From Streptomyces sp. NBC_00236 (GTDB taxonomy: Bacteria; Actinomycetota; Actinomycetes; Streptomycetales; Streptomycetaceae), in contig NZ_CP108100.1 in the NCBI RefSeq assembly GCF_036195045.1, forward strand, positions 5,704,001 through 5,768,000: a stretch of 64,000 bases of DNA. Direction: 5' to 3'. The translations under genes were made by a program, and so were the position numbers. This document shows positions 42,313 through 50,110 of the stretch, one piece after another. Below the pieces are notes generated by a model. The model made no database searches and had not been told where the DNA came from. It saw only the letters and a list, made by a program, of their open reading frames with translations. Each line of letters begins with the position of its first letter. The first letter of the stretch is position 1.

Positions 42313-43700
42313 GCTCCGTCGTCCCCGACCGCGCCCTGCGCGAACTCGGCCGCACCGAAGGCACCGCCGACACCCTCGGCCTGCTCGTACGCGACCAGGA
42401 CACCCGCCGTCTCGTCCTCCTCCGGGCCCTGCTCGACGCGGCAGCCGCAGCGCCGGTGGCCGTGTGCCCGCCCCCACTGCTCGACCGGCTGCACACGGAC
42501 TGGGCGCTCCTCGAATCCGCCGAGCGCACCGACCGGGCCGCGGTGCGCGCCGTGCTGTTCCACCCCATGACGGGCCCCTGGGCGGAAGGCCTCCTGGCCG
42601 GCCTCACCACGCAGACCGCGGCGGGCCCCGACCTCCTCGCCGCCCTGGCCCATCTGACCGCCCTCGCCGCAGCGGCCGCGATCCGCGCCGGGATGCCCGT
42701 CACCACCCGGCTCACGGCCCGCGGCGGACAGCTCTCCCTGCCCACACTCGGGGCGGTACGCGCCCAGGACGGCCCGGCCGACATCGCCTTCGAGGAAGGC
42801 GAGATGACCGTCCGTCCGGCCGGCGGACCGGCCCTGACCGTCCGAGCCCAGCCGGACGGCACCCTGACCTCCGCCGATCCCCGCTGGCTCCCGGTGCTCA
42901 TGCTGCACCCCGTGCTGCCCGGCACCGGCCCCGTGCCCCTGGACGACGTCGACCCGTACCGCACGCGCGGAACGGGCCTCGAACGGCACGGACTGAGCGC
43001 GGCCACCCACGTCGACGACCAGGAACGCAAGGCCTGGACGGCGTCCTGGGCCGGAGTCGAACCGCTGCTACGGCTCGGCGGCGAACACCGGCTCACCGAA
43101 GCGGCCGTGCTGCTGCGCTGCCTCGTCCCGCTCGGCCCGCCGCCCGGCTCGGGACCCACCGGGGAGGCCGCGGCCCACTGCAGCGGCACCCGGCGCGAGG
43201 CCTTCGGCGCGGTCCTCAGCAGCAAACCCGCCACCCCTGCCTACTTCGCCTCGACGCTCGTCCACGAGCTCCAGCACACCAAGCTCGCCGCCCTCGGCGC
43301 ACTCGTCCCGCTGCACCACGAGGACGCCACGCCCCGCCACTTCGCCCCGTGGCGCGCCGACCCCAGGCCCTTCGACGGGCTGTTCCAGGGCGCCTACTCG
43401 CACCTCGCGCTCGCCGACTACTGGCAGCGCTTCGCACTCGGCGCCGGCCGCGTCACCCATCGCGACCTGGCCTGGGCCGAACACGCCCGCTGCCGCCAGC
43501 AGGTCGGGGCCGTCCTGCCCGTCCTGGCCGGATCGGCCCGGCTGACCACCGAGGGACGCGTGCTCGTCAACGAGATGATCACGCTCTACCACCGTCTGGA
43601 GGATTCGCCGCCACCCACGGGTCACCTGGCGCGCGCGGACGCGTACGTGAACACCACGAGGGTGATATGGCAGCAGAGGAACGGATCACCCAGGACCTGA
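42309..43700 (+). CDS. HExxH-type peptide-modifying enzyme (probable 2-oxoglutarate-dependent beta-hydroxylase)
   Basis: 463 residues. The metal motif HELQH at 319-323 (STLVHELQHTKLAALG) belongs to the HEXXH putative peptide modification family found with FxSxx and other radical SAM RiPP systems; recent naming is aKG-HExxH peptide beta-hydroxylase. The two His plus a downstream acidic or His residue would bind iron. The N-terminal half is Ala/Leu/Arg-rich and helical and may bind the precursor leader. It is translationally coupled to fxsB, so the same peptide is presumably both crosslinked and oxidised. Confidence 0.87.
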   Translation: MSSVVPDRALRELGRTEGTADTLGLLVRDQDTRRLVLLRALLDAAAAAPVAVCPPPLLDRLHTDWALLESAERTDRAAVRAVLFHPMTGPWAEGLLAGLTTQTAAGPDLLAALAHLTALAAAAAIRAGMPVTTRLTARGGQLSLPTLGAVRAQDGPADIAFEEGEMTVRPAGGPALTVRAQPDGTLTSADPRWLPVLMLHPVLPGTGPVPLDDVDPYRTRGTGLERHGLSAATHVDDQERKAWTASWAGVEPLLRLGGEHRLTEAAVLLRCLVPLGPPPGSGPTGEAAAHCSGTRREAFGAVLSSKPATPAYFASTLVHELQHTKLAALGALVPLHHEDATPRHFAPWRADPRPFDGLFQGAYSHLALADYWQRFALGAGRVTHRDLAWAEHARCRQQVGAVLPVLAGSARLTTEGRVLVNEMITLYHRLEDSPPPTGHLARADAYVNTTRVIWQQRNGSPRT

Positions 43701-43781
43701 GCAGCCAGGTGATTCCGGCCGGAGCGAGCACGCCCCGGTGTATCTTGAAAAGGCTCGCAACGATGTCAGGGAGACGGTTGA

Positions 43782-46775
43782 ATGCCCGGTACGCGTAAGC
43801 AAGTTGGAGCAATCGGGGCGCAGACCGTCACCCTCAGTTTCGCCGGGTTCAACCGGGCCTGGGCGGCATGGATCGCGGACCGCCTGGAGCGCCGCGGAGT
43901 GACGGTCGTCCAGCAGCGCTGGGACCCCCAGGTGGAGGTCCCGCTGGAGGACGCGCTGCAGGATCTGACGCTCTCCCGCGGCCGGGTCCTGGTCCTGCTC
44001 AGCGACTGGTACTTCCAGCTGGGCCCGCGCAGCCACGAGGAGTGGAACCGGGCCCTGCGCGAGGTTGTCGCCCCCGACCCCGACCGGTTCGCCGCCGTCT
44101 CCATCACGACCTCGGCGCTGCCCGGCGCCACCTCCGTGTTCGGCGCCGCCGACCTCACCAACGTCGGCTCGGTAGAGGCCGAACGACGGCTTCTCGTACG
44201 CCTGGGCCTGCCGACGACCGCCCAGCCCGAGGGCACCGAGACCCGCACCGGGCCCCGCTTCCCGTTCGACACCCCCGAGGTGTGGGGCGGGGTCCCGCGG
44301 CGCAACACCCGCTTCACCGGCCGCGAGGAACTGCTCAGCAAGGCCTACCAGGCACTCCAGGACGCCGGGACGGGCGCCGGTGTGGTCACGCTGCACGGCA
44401 TGTCCGGCGTCGGCAAGACGCAGTTGGCCGCCGAGTACGTGTACCGGTTCGGTTCCGAGTACGACGTGGTGTGGTGGGTGCCGGCGGACCGGCGCGCGCT
44501 GTACCGGCAGAAGCTCGCCGAACTCGCCCCGGAACTGGGCCTGTCCACCGGCGCCGAGTACGGCGAACGCCTGCGCGCGGTCCGGGACTCACTGCGCCGC
44601 GGCGACCCGCACGGCCACTGGCTGCTGATCCTGGACGGCGCGGACGAACCCGACCAGATCTGGGACCTGGTCCCGACCGGCCCCGGGCACGTCCTGATCA
44701 CCTCACGCAACCCGGAGTGGAGCGAACACAACAGCAACCTCGTCGAGGTCCCGGTCTACGAGCGCGAGGAGTCGATCGCCTTCATCCGCCGCAGGGCCCC
44801 GCGCCTCACGCACACCGAGGCCGACCGGCTGGCCGAGGCGCTGGAGGACCTCCCGCTGCTGCTCGACCAGACGGCGGGATGGCTGAACGACTCCGACATG
44901 TCGGTCGAGGAGTACATCGACCTCCTCGGCGGCGGCATCGACCAGGACGTCGTCAAGGTCTCCGCGGACTTCCCTCTCGCCTTCCAGACCGCCTGGTCGA
45001 TACTGCTCAACAAACTCCGCGACACCGTCCCCGAGTCCGTCGACCTGCTGCGCCTGTGCAGCTTCTTCGCGCCCGGCTCCATCCCCGTACGGCTGCTGAA
45101 GGAAATGCCGTCCGGGGAACTGCCCGAACAGCTCTCGGGCCTGATGAACGATCCGCTGCTGTGGAACAAGGCGATCGGTCAGCTGCGCCAGTACTCCGTG
45201 GTCCGCCTGGAGTCGCACGACTCGATCATCGACGACGCGTCCTCCGGCGAGTCGATCTACCTGCACCGCATGGTCCACCAGATCGTCCGCAAGGACATGC
45301 CCGACCAGGACCGCCGGGAGTTCATCGACGTCGTACGCCGCGCCCTGGCTGCGGCCGACCCCGGCCGCCCGACGGACACCCGGCTGTGGCCCACGTACGC
45401 GGAGATCACCCCGCACCTGAAGTGGGCCGACGTCCTGCGCAGCACGGATCCCGCGGTACAGAACCTGGTGCTCAACTGCCTGCGCTACATGTACCTCTCC
45501 GGGGAGTACCGGGCGGGCATCAAGCTGGGCGCGCGCGCCATGGACGCCTGGCGGGAGCTGCTCGGCGAGAACCACCCGCGCGTGTGGGACCTCAGCTACC
45601 ACTACGCGAACCTGCTGCGGGCCGTCGGTGACTACGCCGGAACGGAGGCCATCGAGCGGGCCGCCGTCGACCATCTCCGGGCCGAGCGGGGCGCGCAGGA
45701 CCTGGAGCACCTGCGTGCGGCGGGCGGTCTGGCGGCCGATCTGCGGGGGCTGGGGCGGTACGAAGAGGCCCATGAGATGTCCGAGTGGATCCTGGGTGCC
45801 TACCGGGAGCTGCTGGGGGACCAGGATTCGCGGACGCTGAACGCGCAGAACAATCTGGGCACGTCCCTGCGTCTCCTCGGCCGGTACAAAGAGGCACTGG
45901 AACTCAACCGGCGCACCCTGGACGCGCGTCGGCAGTTGCTCCGCCCGCGCCACAGCTGGACGCTCTACTCGGAGATCAACTACGCCACCGACCTGCGTCT
46001 GCTCGGCCGGTACACCGAGGCCGAATCGCTCCAGGCCCAGAGCGCCCGAGTGCACCGCACCGTGATGAACCAGGACAACCCGCAGACCCTGCGCGCCGAG
46101 CACAACCTTGCCCTGTGCCTGTACCGCTCGGGCAAGCGGAGCGAGGCAGCGGAGCTCTTCACCCGGGTGCTGGAACGGGGCGAGCGGGTCCTGGGCGAGA
46201 CCGACCCGCTGACCATGATGTTCGCGGCCAGCCAGAGCTTCTTCGCCCGGGAGCATGCCGACATCGACCAGGCCAGGGCCATAAGCGAGAAGGTCGTGAG
46301 TGGATATGTCGACATGCTCGGTGAGGAGCACCCGTATGTCGCGGGCACGCGTGCCAATCATGCTCTGATCCTGCGCAACGTCGGCGAGCGGGACCAGGCG
46401 CACCACCTGCTGGAGGAAGCGCTCACCGAGATGGGCCGGGCCGTGGGCGAAAGCCACCCCTGGACCCTGGGCTGTGCGATCAACGCCTCTGCCTTGCGGA
46501 ATCTCGTGGGTGACCCGGAGTCCGCCGCCGCGCTGACGGACGCGATCAGCACCCGCGCCATCGAGGTGCTCGGCCGCACCCACCCCCTGACGCTCTCCGC
46601 GCGCATCGCGCACGCCGCGGACCTGCGCGGCCTTCGTGACCTGCGACATGCGGACAAGGTCGAGTCGGAGGCGCTGGACGACCTGAAGAAGACACTGGGG
46701 GACCAACACGTCCACACCGTGTCTGCGCGGTCCCGGGTCCGGCCCTATTGGGACTTCGAACCGCAGATGATCTGA
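43782..46775 (+). CDS. TIR-STAND (NB-ARC)-TPR protein, FxSxx system (FxsT-like), copy 1
   Basis: 997 residues. The TIR-like domain is at 14-115 (TVTLSFAGFNRAWAAWIADR, with the catalytic-type Glu87 in EEWNRAL). The linker VPRRNTRFTGREELL is typical of FxSxx TPR proteins. The NB-ARC NTPase has Walker A GMSGVGKT (206-213), Walker B LLILDGADEP, HVLITSRNPEW and LHRMVHQ as the MHD-like motif. About a dozen TPR-like units run from about 560 to the end (RTLNAQNNLGTSLRLLGRYK, TLRAEHNLALCLYRSGKRSE). STAND proteins switch on after ligand binding, and the TIR domain could then consume NAD+. Copy 2 lies 4.6 kb downstream. Confidence 0.9.
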   Translation: MPGTRKQVGAIGAQTVTLSFAGFNRAWAAWIADRLERRGVTVVQQRWDPQVEVPLEDALQDLTLSRGRVLVLLSDWYFQLGPRSHEEWNRALREVVAPDPDRFAAVSITTSALPGATSVFGAADLTNVGSVEAERRLLVRLGLPTTAQPEGTETRTGPRFPFDTPEVWGGVPRRNTRFTGREELLSKAYQALQDAGTGAGVVTLHGMSGVGKTQLAAEYVYRFGSEYDVVWWVPADRRALYRQKLAELAPELGLSTGAEYGERLRAVRDSLRRGDPHGHWLLILDGADEPDQIWDLVPTGPGHVLITSRNPEWSEHNSNLVEVPVYEREESIAFIRRRAPRLTHTEADRLAEALEDLPLLLDQTAGWLNDSDMSVEEYIDLLGGGIDQDVVKVSADFPLAFQTAWSILLNKLRDTVPESVDLLRLCSFFAPGSIPVRLLKEMPSGELPEQLSGLMNDPLLWNKAIGQLRQYSVVRLESHDSIIDDASSGESIYLHRMVHQIVRKDMPDQDRREFIDVVRRALAAADPGRPTDTRLWPTYAEITPHLKWADVLRSTDPAVQNLVLNCLRYMYLSGEYRAGIKLGARAMDAWRELLGENHPRVWDLSYHYANLLRAVGDYAGTEAIERAAVDHLRAERGAQDLEHLRAAGGLAADLRGLGRYEEAHEMSEWILGAYRELLGDQDSRTLNAQNNLGTSLRLLGRYKEALELNRRTLDARRQLLRPRHSWTLYSEINYATDLRLLGRYTEAESLQAQSARVHRTVMNQDNPQTLRAEHNLALCLYRSGKRSEAAELFTRVLERGERVLGETDPLTMMFAASQSFFAREHADIDQARAISEKVVSGYVDMLGEEHPYVAGTRANHALILRNVGERDQAHHLLEEALTEMGRAVGESHPWTLGCAINASALRNLVGDPESAAALTDAISTRAIEVLGRTHPLTLSARIAHAADLRGLRDLRHADKVESEALDDLKKTLGDQHVHTVSARSRVRPYWDFEPQMI

Positions 46776-46843
46776 TCCATGGATTCATTGATGCAACGTC
46801 AGTATCCTTATTGAACAAGGGAGTTGAGCACCCAGGGGGGCGC

Positions 46844-47257
46844 ATGACGGTCGTGGTGGGTTCGGTGTCACCCGGCGAGGACGGTCCGATACCGGTCGTG
46901 GTGGACGCCGAGGCGTACACCACGACCCAGTCGCCCGTCAGTGACGCCGACTCGTTGTACGGGAGCGTGGACACCCGGGACGGCGCCGGCGCCGCGCGGC
47001 GCGTGCTGGGGGCGGCGGGCGATCTGTACGGCGACGGCCTCGACCTCGCCCGGCGCTGCGCCTCCCAGGCCATGCGCCGGCTGGGTGACCTCGGGGACGG
47101 GCTGCGGCCCGACGAGGTCGAGCTCCAGGTCGGCATCACCTTCGAGGCGGGCATGGCCGCGGTGGTGAAGGCCGGTGCGGAGGCGCAGATCCAGGTCACG
47201 TTCCGCTGGCAGCCGGGGCGCGAGGAGCAGGCGACCGCCGTGGTGGCCCCGTCGTGA
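46844..47257 (+). CDS. Second Trypco1-type protein
   Basis: 137 residues. The C-terminal portion (LRPDEVELQVGITFEAGMAA, VVKAGAEAQIQVTFRW) parallels the first Trypco1 protein of the island (RPDEVSVEFGIELTAKSGKV). The middle (GAARRVLGAAGDLYGDGLDL) is helical. The start follows AGGGGGG. The 68-bp gap before it is AT-rich (TTGATG, TATCC, TTATTGAAC) and could hold an internal promoter, so the downstream genes may be partly independent of the RiPP genes. The end overlaps the ATPase gene by 4 bp. Confidence 0.75.
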   Translation: MTVVVGSVSPGEDGPIPVVVDAEAYTTTQSPVSDADSLYGSVDTRDGAGAARRVLGAAGDLYGDGLDLARRCASQAMRRLGDLGDGLRPDEVELQVGITFEAGMAAVVKAGAEAQIQVTFRWQPGREEQATAVVAPS

Positions 47258-48189
47258 GCGGTGCGGCCGCGGAGGCGATCCTCCCGTACAGCCGTGTCGT
47301 CGGGCAGGACGATCTGAAGCTGGCCCTGGAGCTGAACTTCATCGCTCCGGGCATCGGCGGCGTCCTGATCGCGGGACAGCGCGGCACGGCCAAGTCCACC
47401 GTGGTGCGGGCCTTCGCGCTGATGACCGGCGGCCGGCTGCCCGTCACCCTGCCGATCAACGCGACCGACGACCGGGTGCTCGGCGGCTGGGAACTGGACG
47501 CGCTGATGCGAGGCGAGGCGAAGCGGCAGACCGGACTGCTCGAAGAGGCCCACGAGAAGGGGATGCTCTACATCGACGAGGTCAACCTTCTCGATGACCA
47601 CATCGTCAACATCATCCTCGATGTCGTCTCCACCGGCGTCCTCTCCGTCCAGCGCGAAGGCATCGACACCGAGACCCATGTGTCGTTCGGGCTCGTCGGC
47701 ACGATGAATCCGGAGGAGGGCAGCCTCCGGGCCCAACTGCTGGACCGCTTCGGCCTGATGGTGACGACCAGCGAGCTGGACACGGAGGAACGCCACCGGA
47801 TGATCACCACCGTGCTCACCTTCGAGGAGGAGCGGACCGACCCCGGTTCCGATTGGCTGCGCACCGCCGAGGAGGAGAACCGGCAACAGCGTGAGGGCCT
47901 GCTGGCCGCCCGCGGCCGGCTGACCACCGTCCGGCTCGGGACGGACGTCAGCAGGCTCTGTGCCGAGGCCGCTGCCCGGACCGGGGCCGTCGGACAGCGC
48001 GGCGACCTGCTGGTCGCCAAGGCCGCCCGGGCACTGGCTGCCAAGGAGGGGGCACCGCGGGTCGAGCCCCGGCACGTGCGCAGGGCCCTGCCGTTCGCAC
48101 TGCGCCACCGCAGGCCCGATTCCGTTCACGGTTCGGAACTGAGCTGGGGACCGGACGAGGAAGCCGTTCTCGACGAGCTGTTCGGCTGA
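47254..48189 (+). CDS. MoxR/ChlI-like AAA+ ATPase of the second unit
   Basis: 311 residues, GTG start. Walker A is GQRGTAKST (41-49), Walker B is MLYIDEVNLLDD (about 104-115) with the ChlI/BchI-type insert around GVLSVQREGIDTETHVSFGL. Sensor 1 is LVGTMNPEEG and the arginine finger region is LLDRFGLMV. It resembles the magnesium-chelatase I subunit more than the first island ATPase does. It is coupled to Trypco1 (4-bp overlap) and lies 7 bp before the BchD-like vWA gene. Chelatase activity is not expected, because no tetrapyrrole genes are nearby. Confidence 0.9.
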   Translation: MSGAAAEAILPYSRVVGQDDLKLALELNFIAPGIGGVLIAGQRGTAKSTVVRAFALMTGGRLPVTLPINATDDRVLGGWELDALMRGEAKRQTGLLEEAHEKGMLYIDEVNLLDDHIVNIILDVVSTGVLSVQREGIDTETHVSFGLVGTMNPEEGSLRAQLLDRFGLMVTTSELDTEERHRMITTVLTFEEERTDPGSDWLRTAEEENRQQREGLLAARGRLTTVRLGTDVSRLCAEAAARTGAVGQRGDLLVAKAARALAAKEGAPRVEPRHVRRALPFALRHRRPDSVHGSELSWGPDEEAVLDELFG

Positions 48190-48196
48190 GCCGCGG

Positions 48197-50110
48197 ATGT
48201 CAGCCCGTCCTGAGCAGGCCGAGGATCCCCGGGAGCCGGACGACGTCTCCCGCCGGCTGCTGGCCGCTCTCGTCTGCTCCGCCCTCGAACCGTCCCTCGG
48301 CGGCGTCCTGCTCTTCGACCTCCCTCCCGAGCATCTGTCCGCCGTCACCGGGGTGTTCGCCCAGGTACTCGGCCGGGCCGCCGGGCATGGCGCGGGCCGC
48401 ACCGTGTCACGGACGGTGCTCGACGCGGCTACGGTCGACGAGGACCTGTGGATACGGCCCCGGGTGCACCGCGGACCGAGAGGCGTCGAGTTCTCCTTCG
48501 GCCCCGGGCCGCTGGCCGAGACGGGCAACGACCCCCGGCTCGTCGTCGTGCCCGATCTGGCCCGGCTCAGTGTCCCGGGCATGCGGGCGGCCGTTCAACT
48601 GCTCGGCGCGGACACCGCCACCCTGGAACACTCCGGCATCCGGCACCACTGGCGGCCCCGCGCCCGATGGCTGGCCTGCTGCCGGGCCGAGGACGTGGAA
48701 CTGCTCTCCCCGCACCTGCTGGACCGCTTCCCCGTCCGCCTCGCCACCCCGGGACTGCGGCCGCAAGGGGGCGCCGACCCGCTCGGAGCGCTCCCCGACG
48801 CCTGGGCCACGGCCCTCGACCCGGCGACGCAGCGCCCCCGCGTCACGCTCTCCGAAGAGTTCGCCCCGACGGTGCTGGAACACCTGGAGGACCGGGAGAA
48901 CGCCGGACACCGCCGGGCGCTCGCCCTGGCCCGCATCGCCCGTGCGCTGGCCCTGCTGGACGGTGCCGGGCAGGCGGGGGCCGCCGACGGTGTGCCCTCC
49001 GGCGGCCCGCTCACGGCCACCGCCGACCATGTCGGCCGGGCCGCCCGGCTGATCCGCCTGCGTACCGTCCACCGTCCGGACGCACCACCCGAAGCGCCTT
49101 TGGACCAGGAGACGCCAGTGTTCCCCGAGTCCGGCCGGAACCCGCCCCGGCCCGAGTCGCGTCGCACCCCGGAACCGGGCACCGACACCGGCGTTGCGGT
49201 ACACGACCCGGAAGCGGAAGTACCGCTCGGCCCCGCCCCGATGGGCGGGGAGCGGCCGGCTTCCGCGTCCCCGTACCCGGAGGACACCGCGGGTCCGGGA
49301 CCGGAGGGCGGCACGCTCCGGACACCCGCCCGGCGCTCGGCGGGCGCCCGCGCCTCGCGGGGCCCGGTCGTCGGGGTACGGCGCGCCCGCGACCTGTGGG
49401 ACCTGGCCCCGGTACGTACCGCGATGGAGGCCGCGAAATACCGGGCGGTCCGGGGCGGCGGGGGACCGCTGGTGATCGTCCCGCAGGACCTGCGCGGCTA
49501 TGTCCGGGCGCCCGAACCGGCGCGGATGCTCACCCTGGTGCTCGACCACACCTGCCGCGGGGGCTGGGACTGGCACACCACGCTCGAACCGTTCCTGCAA
49601 TGGGCCTACGTCACCCGGGCATCCGTCCAGGTCGTCGAGGTCGGCGGCGAGGGGGAGACGAACGAGCTGCGGGCCGGCGCGTTCACCGCCCGCTCCACCC
49701 GGGACCCCCGGATCGCGGCCGCGCTGGCCCGCCCGCCCGGCCGGGCCACTCCGCTCGCGCACGGCCTCGACCGGGCCGCACACGCGCTGCGGCGCACCTT
49801 CCGTCACCACCGCGCCGGGCTCGTCGAGGCGTTACTGGTCGTGGTCACCGACGGCCGCGGCAACGTACCGCTGTCCGTGAGCCGCTCCGGCCTGCGTGGC
49901 CGGGGCCCGGTCCAACGGGCAGGCGTCGACGACGCCCTGGCCGTGGCCGCGCGCATCCGCGCCCTGGGCCGGAGCCGGCTGCACTGCGTGGTCGTCGACC
50001 CGGGCGGGCATCCGCGCACCCGGCTGCCGGCCACGCTGGCGGAGGCCCTCGGCTGCGGCGTCGTCGCGGGCCGGGAGGACCGGGATCCGCAGGTGGCCGG
50101 CCATGGGTGA
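48197..50110 (+). CDS. BchD-like vWA protein with degenerate AAA domain and altered MIDAS
   Basis: 637 residues. The N-terminal half has AAA-like spacing (GGVLLFDLPPEHLSAVTGVF, LDRFPVRLATPGLRPQ) but no Walker A lysine. An acidic, proline-rich linker (about 290-390) follows, then a vWA domain. Its MIDAS position reads LTLVLDHTCRGG, so the usual D-x-S-x-S is D-x-T-x-R and Mg2+ binding is doubtful. VEALLVVVTDGRGNVPL is the second vWA strand and contains a TTA leucine codon at 49832-49834. It partners the ChlI-like ATPase as ChlD does ChlI. It overlaps the CHAT gene by 8 bp. Confidence 0.87.
   Translation: MSARPEQAEDPREPDDVSRRLLAALVCSALEPSLGGVLLFDLPPEHLSAVTGVFAQVLGRAAGHGAGRTVSRTVLDAATVDEDLWIRPRVHRGPRGVEFSFGPGPLAETGNDPRLVVVPDLARLSVPGMRAAVQLLGADTATLEHSGIRHHWRPRARWLACCRAEDVELLSPHLLDRFPVRLATPGLRPQGGADPLGALPDAWATALDPATQRPRVTLSEEFAPTVLEHLEDRENAGHRRALALARIARALALLDGAGQAGAADGVPSGGPLTATADHVGRAARLIRLRTVHRPDAPPEAPLDQETPVFPESGRNPPRPESRRTPEPGTDTGVAVHDPEAEVPLGPAPMGGERPASASPYPEDTAGPGPEGGTLRTPARRSAGARASRGPVVGVRRARDLWDLAPVRTAMEAAKYRAVRGGGGPLVIVPQDLRGYVRAPEPARMLTLVLDHTCRGGWDWHTTLEPFLQWAYVTRASVQVVEVGGEGETNELRAGAFTARSTRDPRIAAALARPPGRATPLAHGLDRAAHALRRTFRHHRAGLVEALLVVVTDGRGNVPLSVSRSGLRGRGPVQRAGVDDALAVAARIRALGRSRLHCVVVDPGGHPRTRLPATLAEALGCGVVAGREDRDPQVAGHG

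Noticed and set aside
47254..50110. ChlI/ChlD-like pair considered as magnesium or cobalt chelatase subunits
   Set aside because: No large chelatase subunit or tetrapyrrole gene is nearby, the vWA MIDAS is altered, and the pair is embedded in a conflict-type operon.
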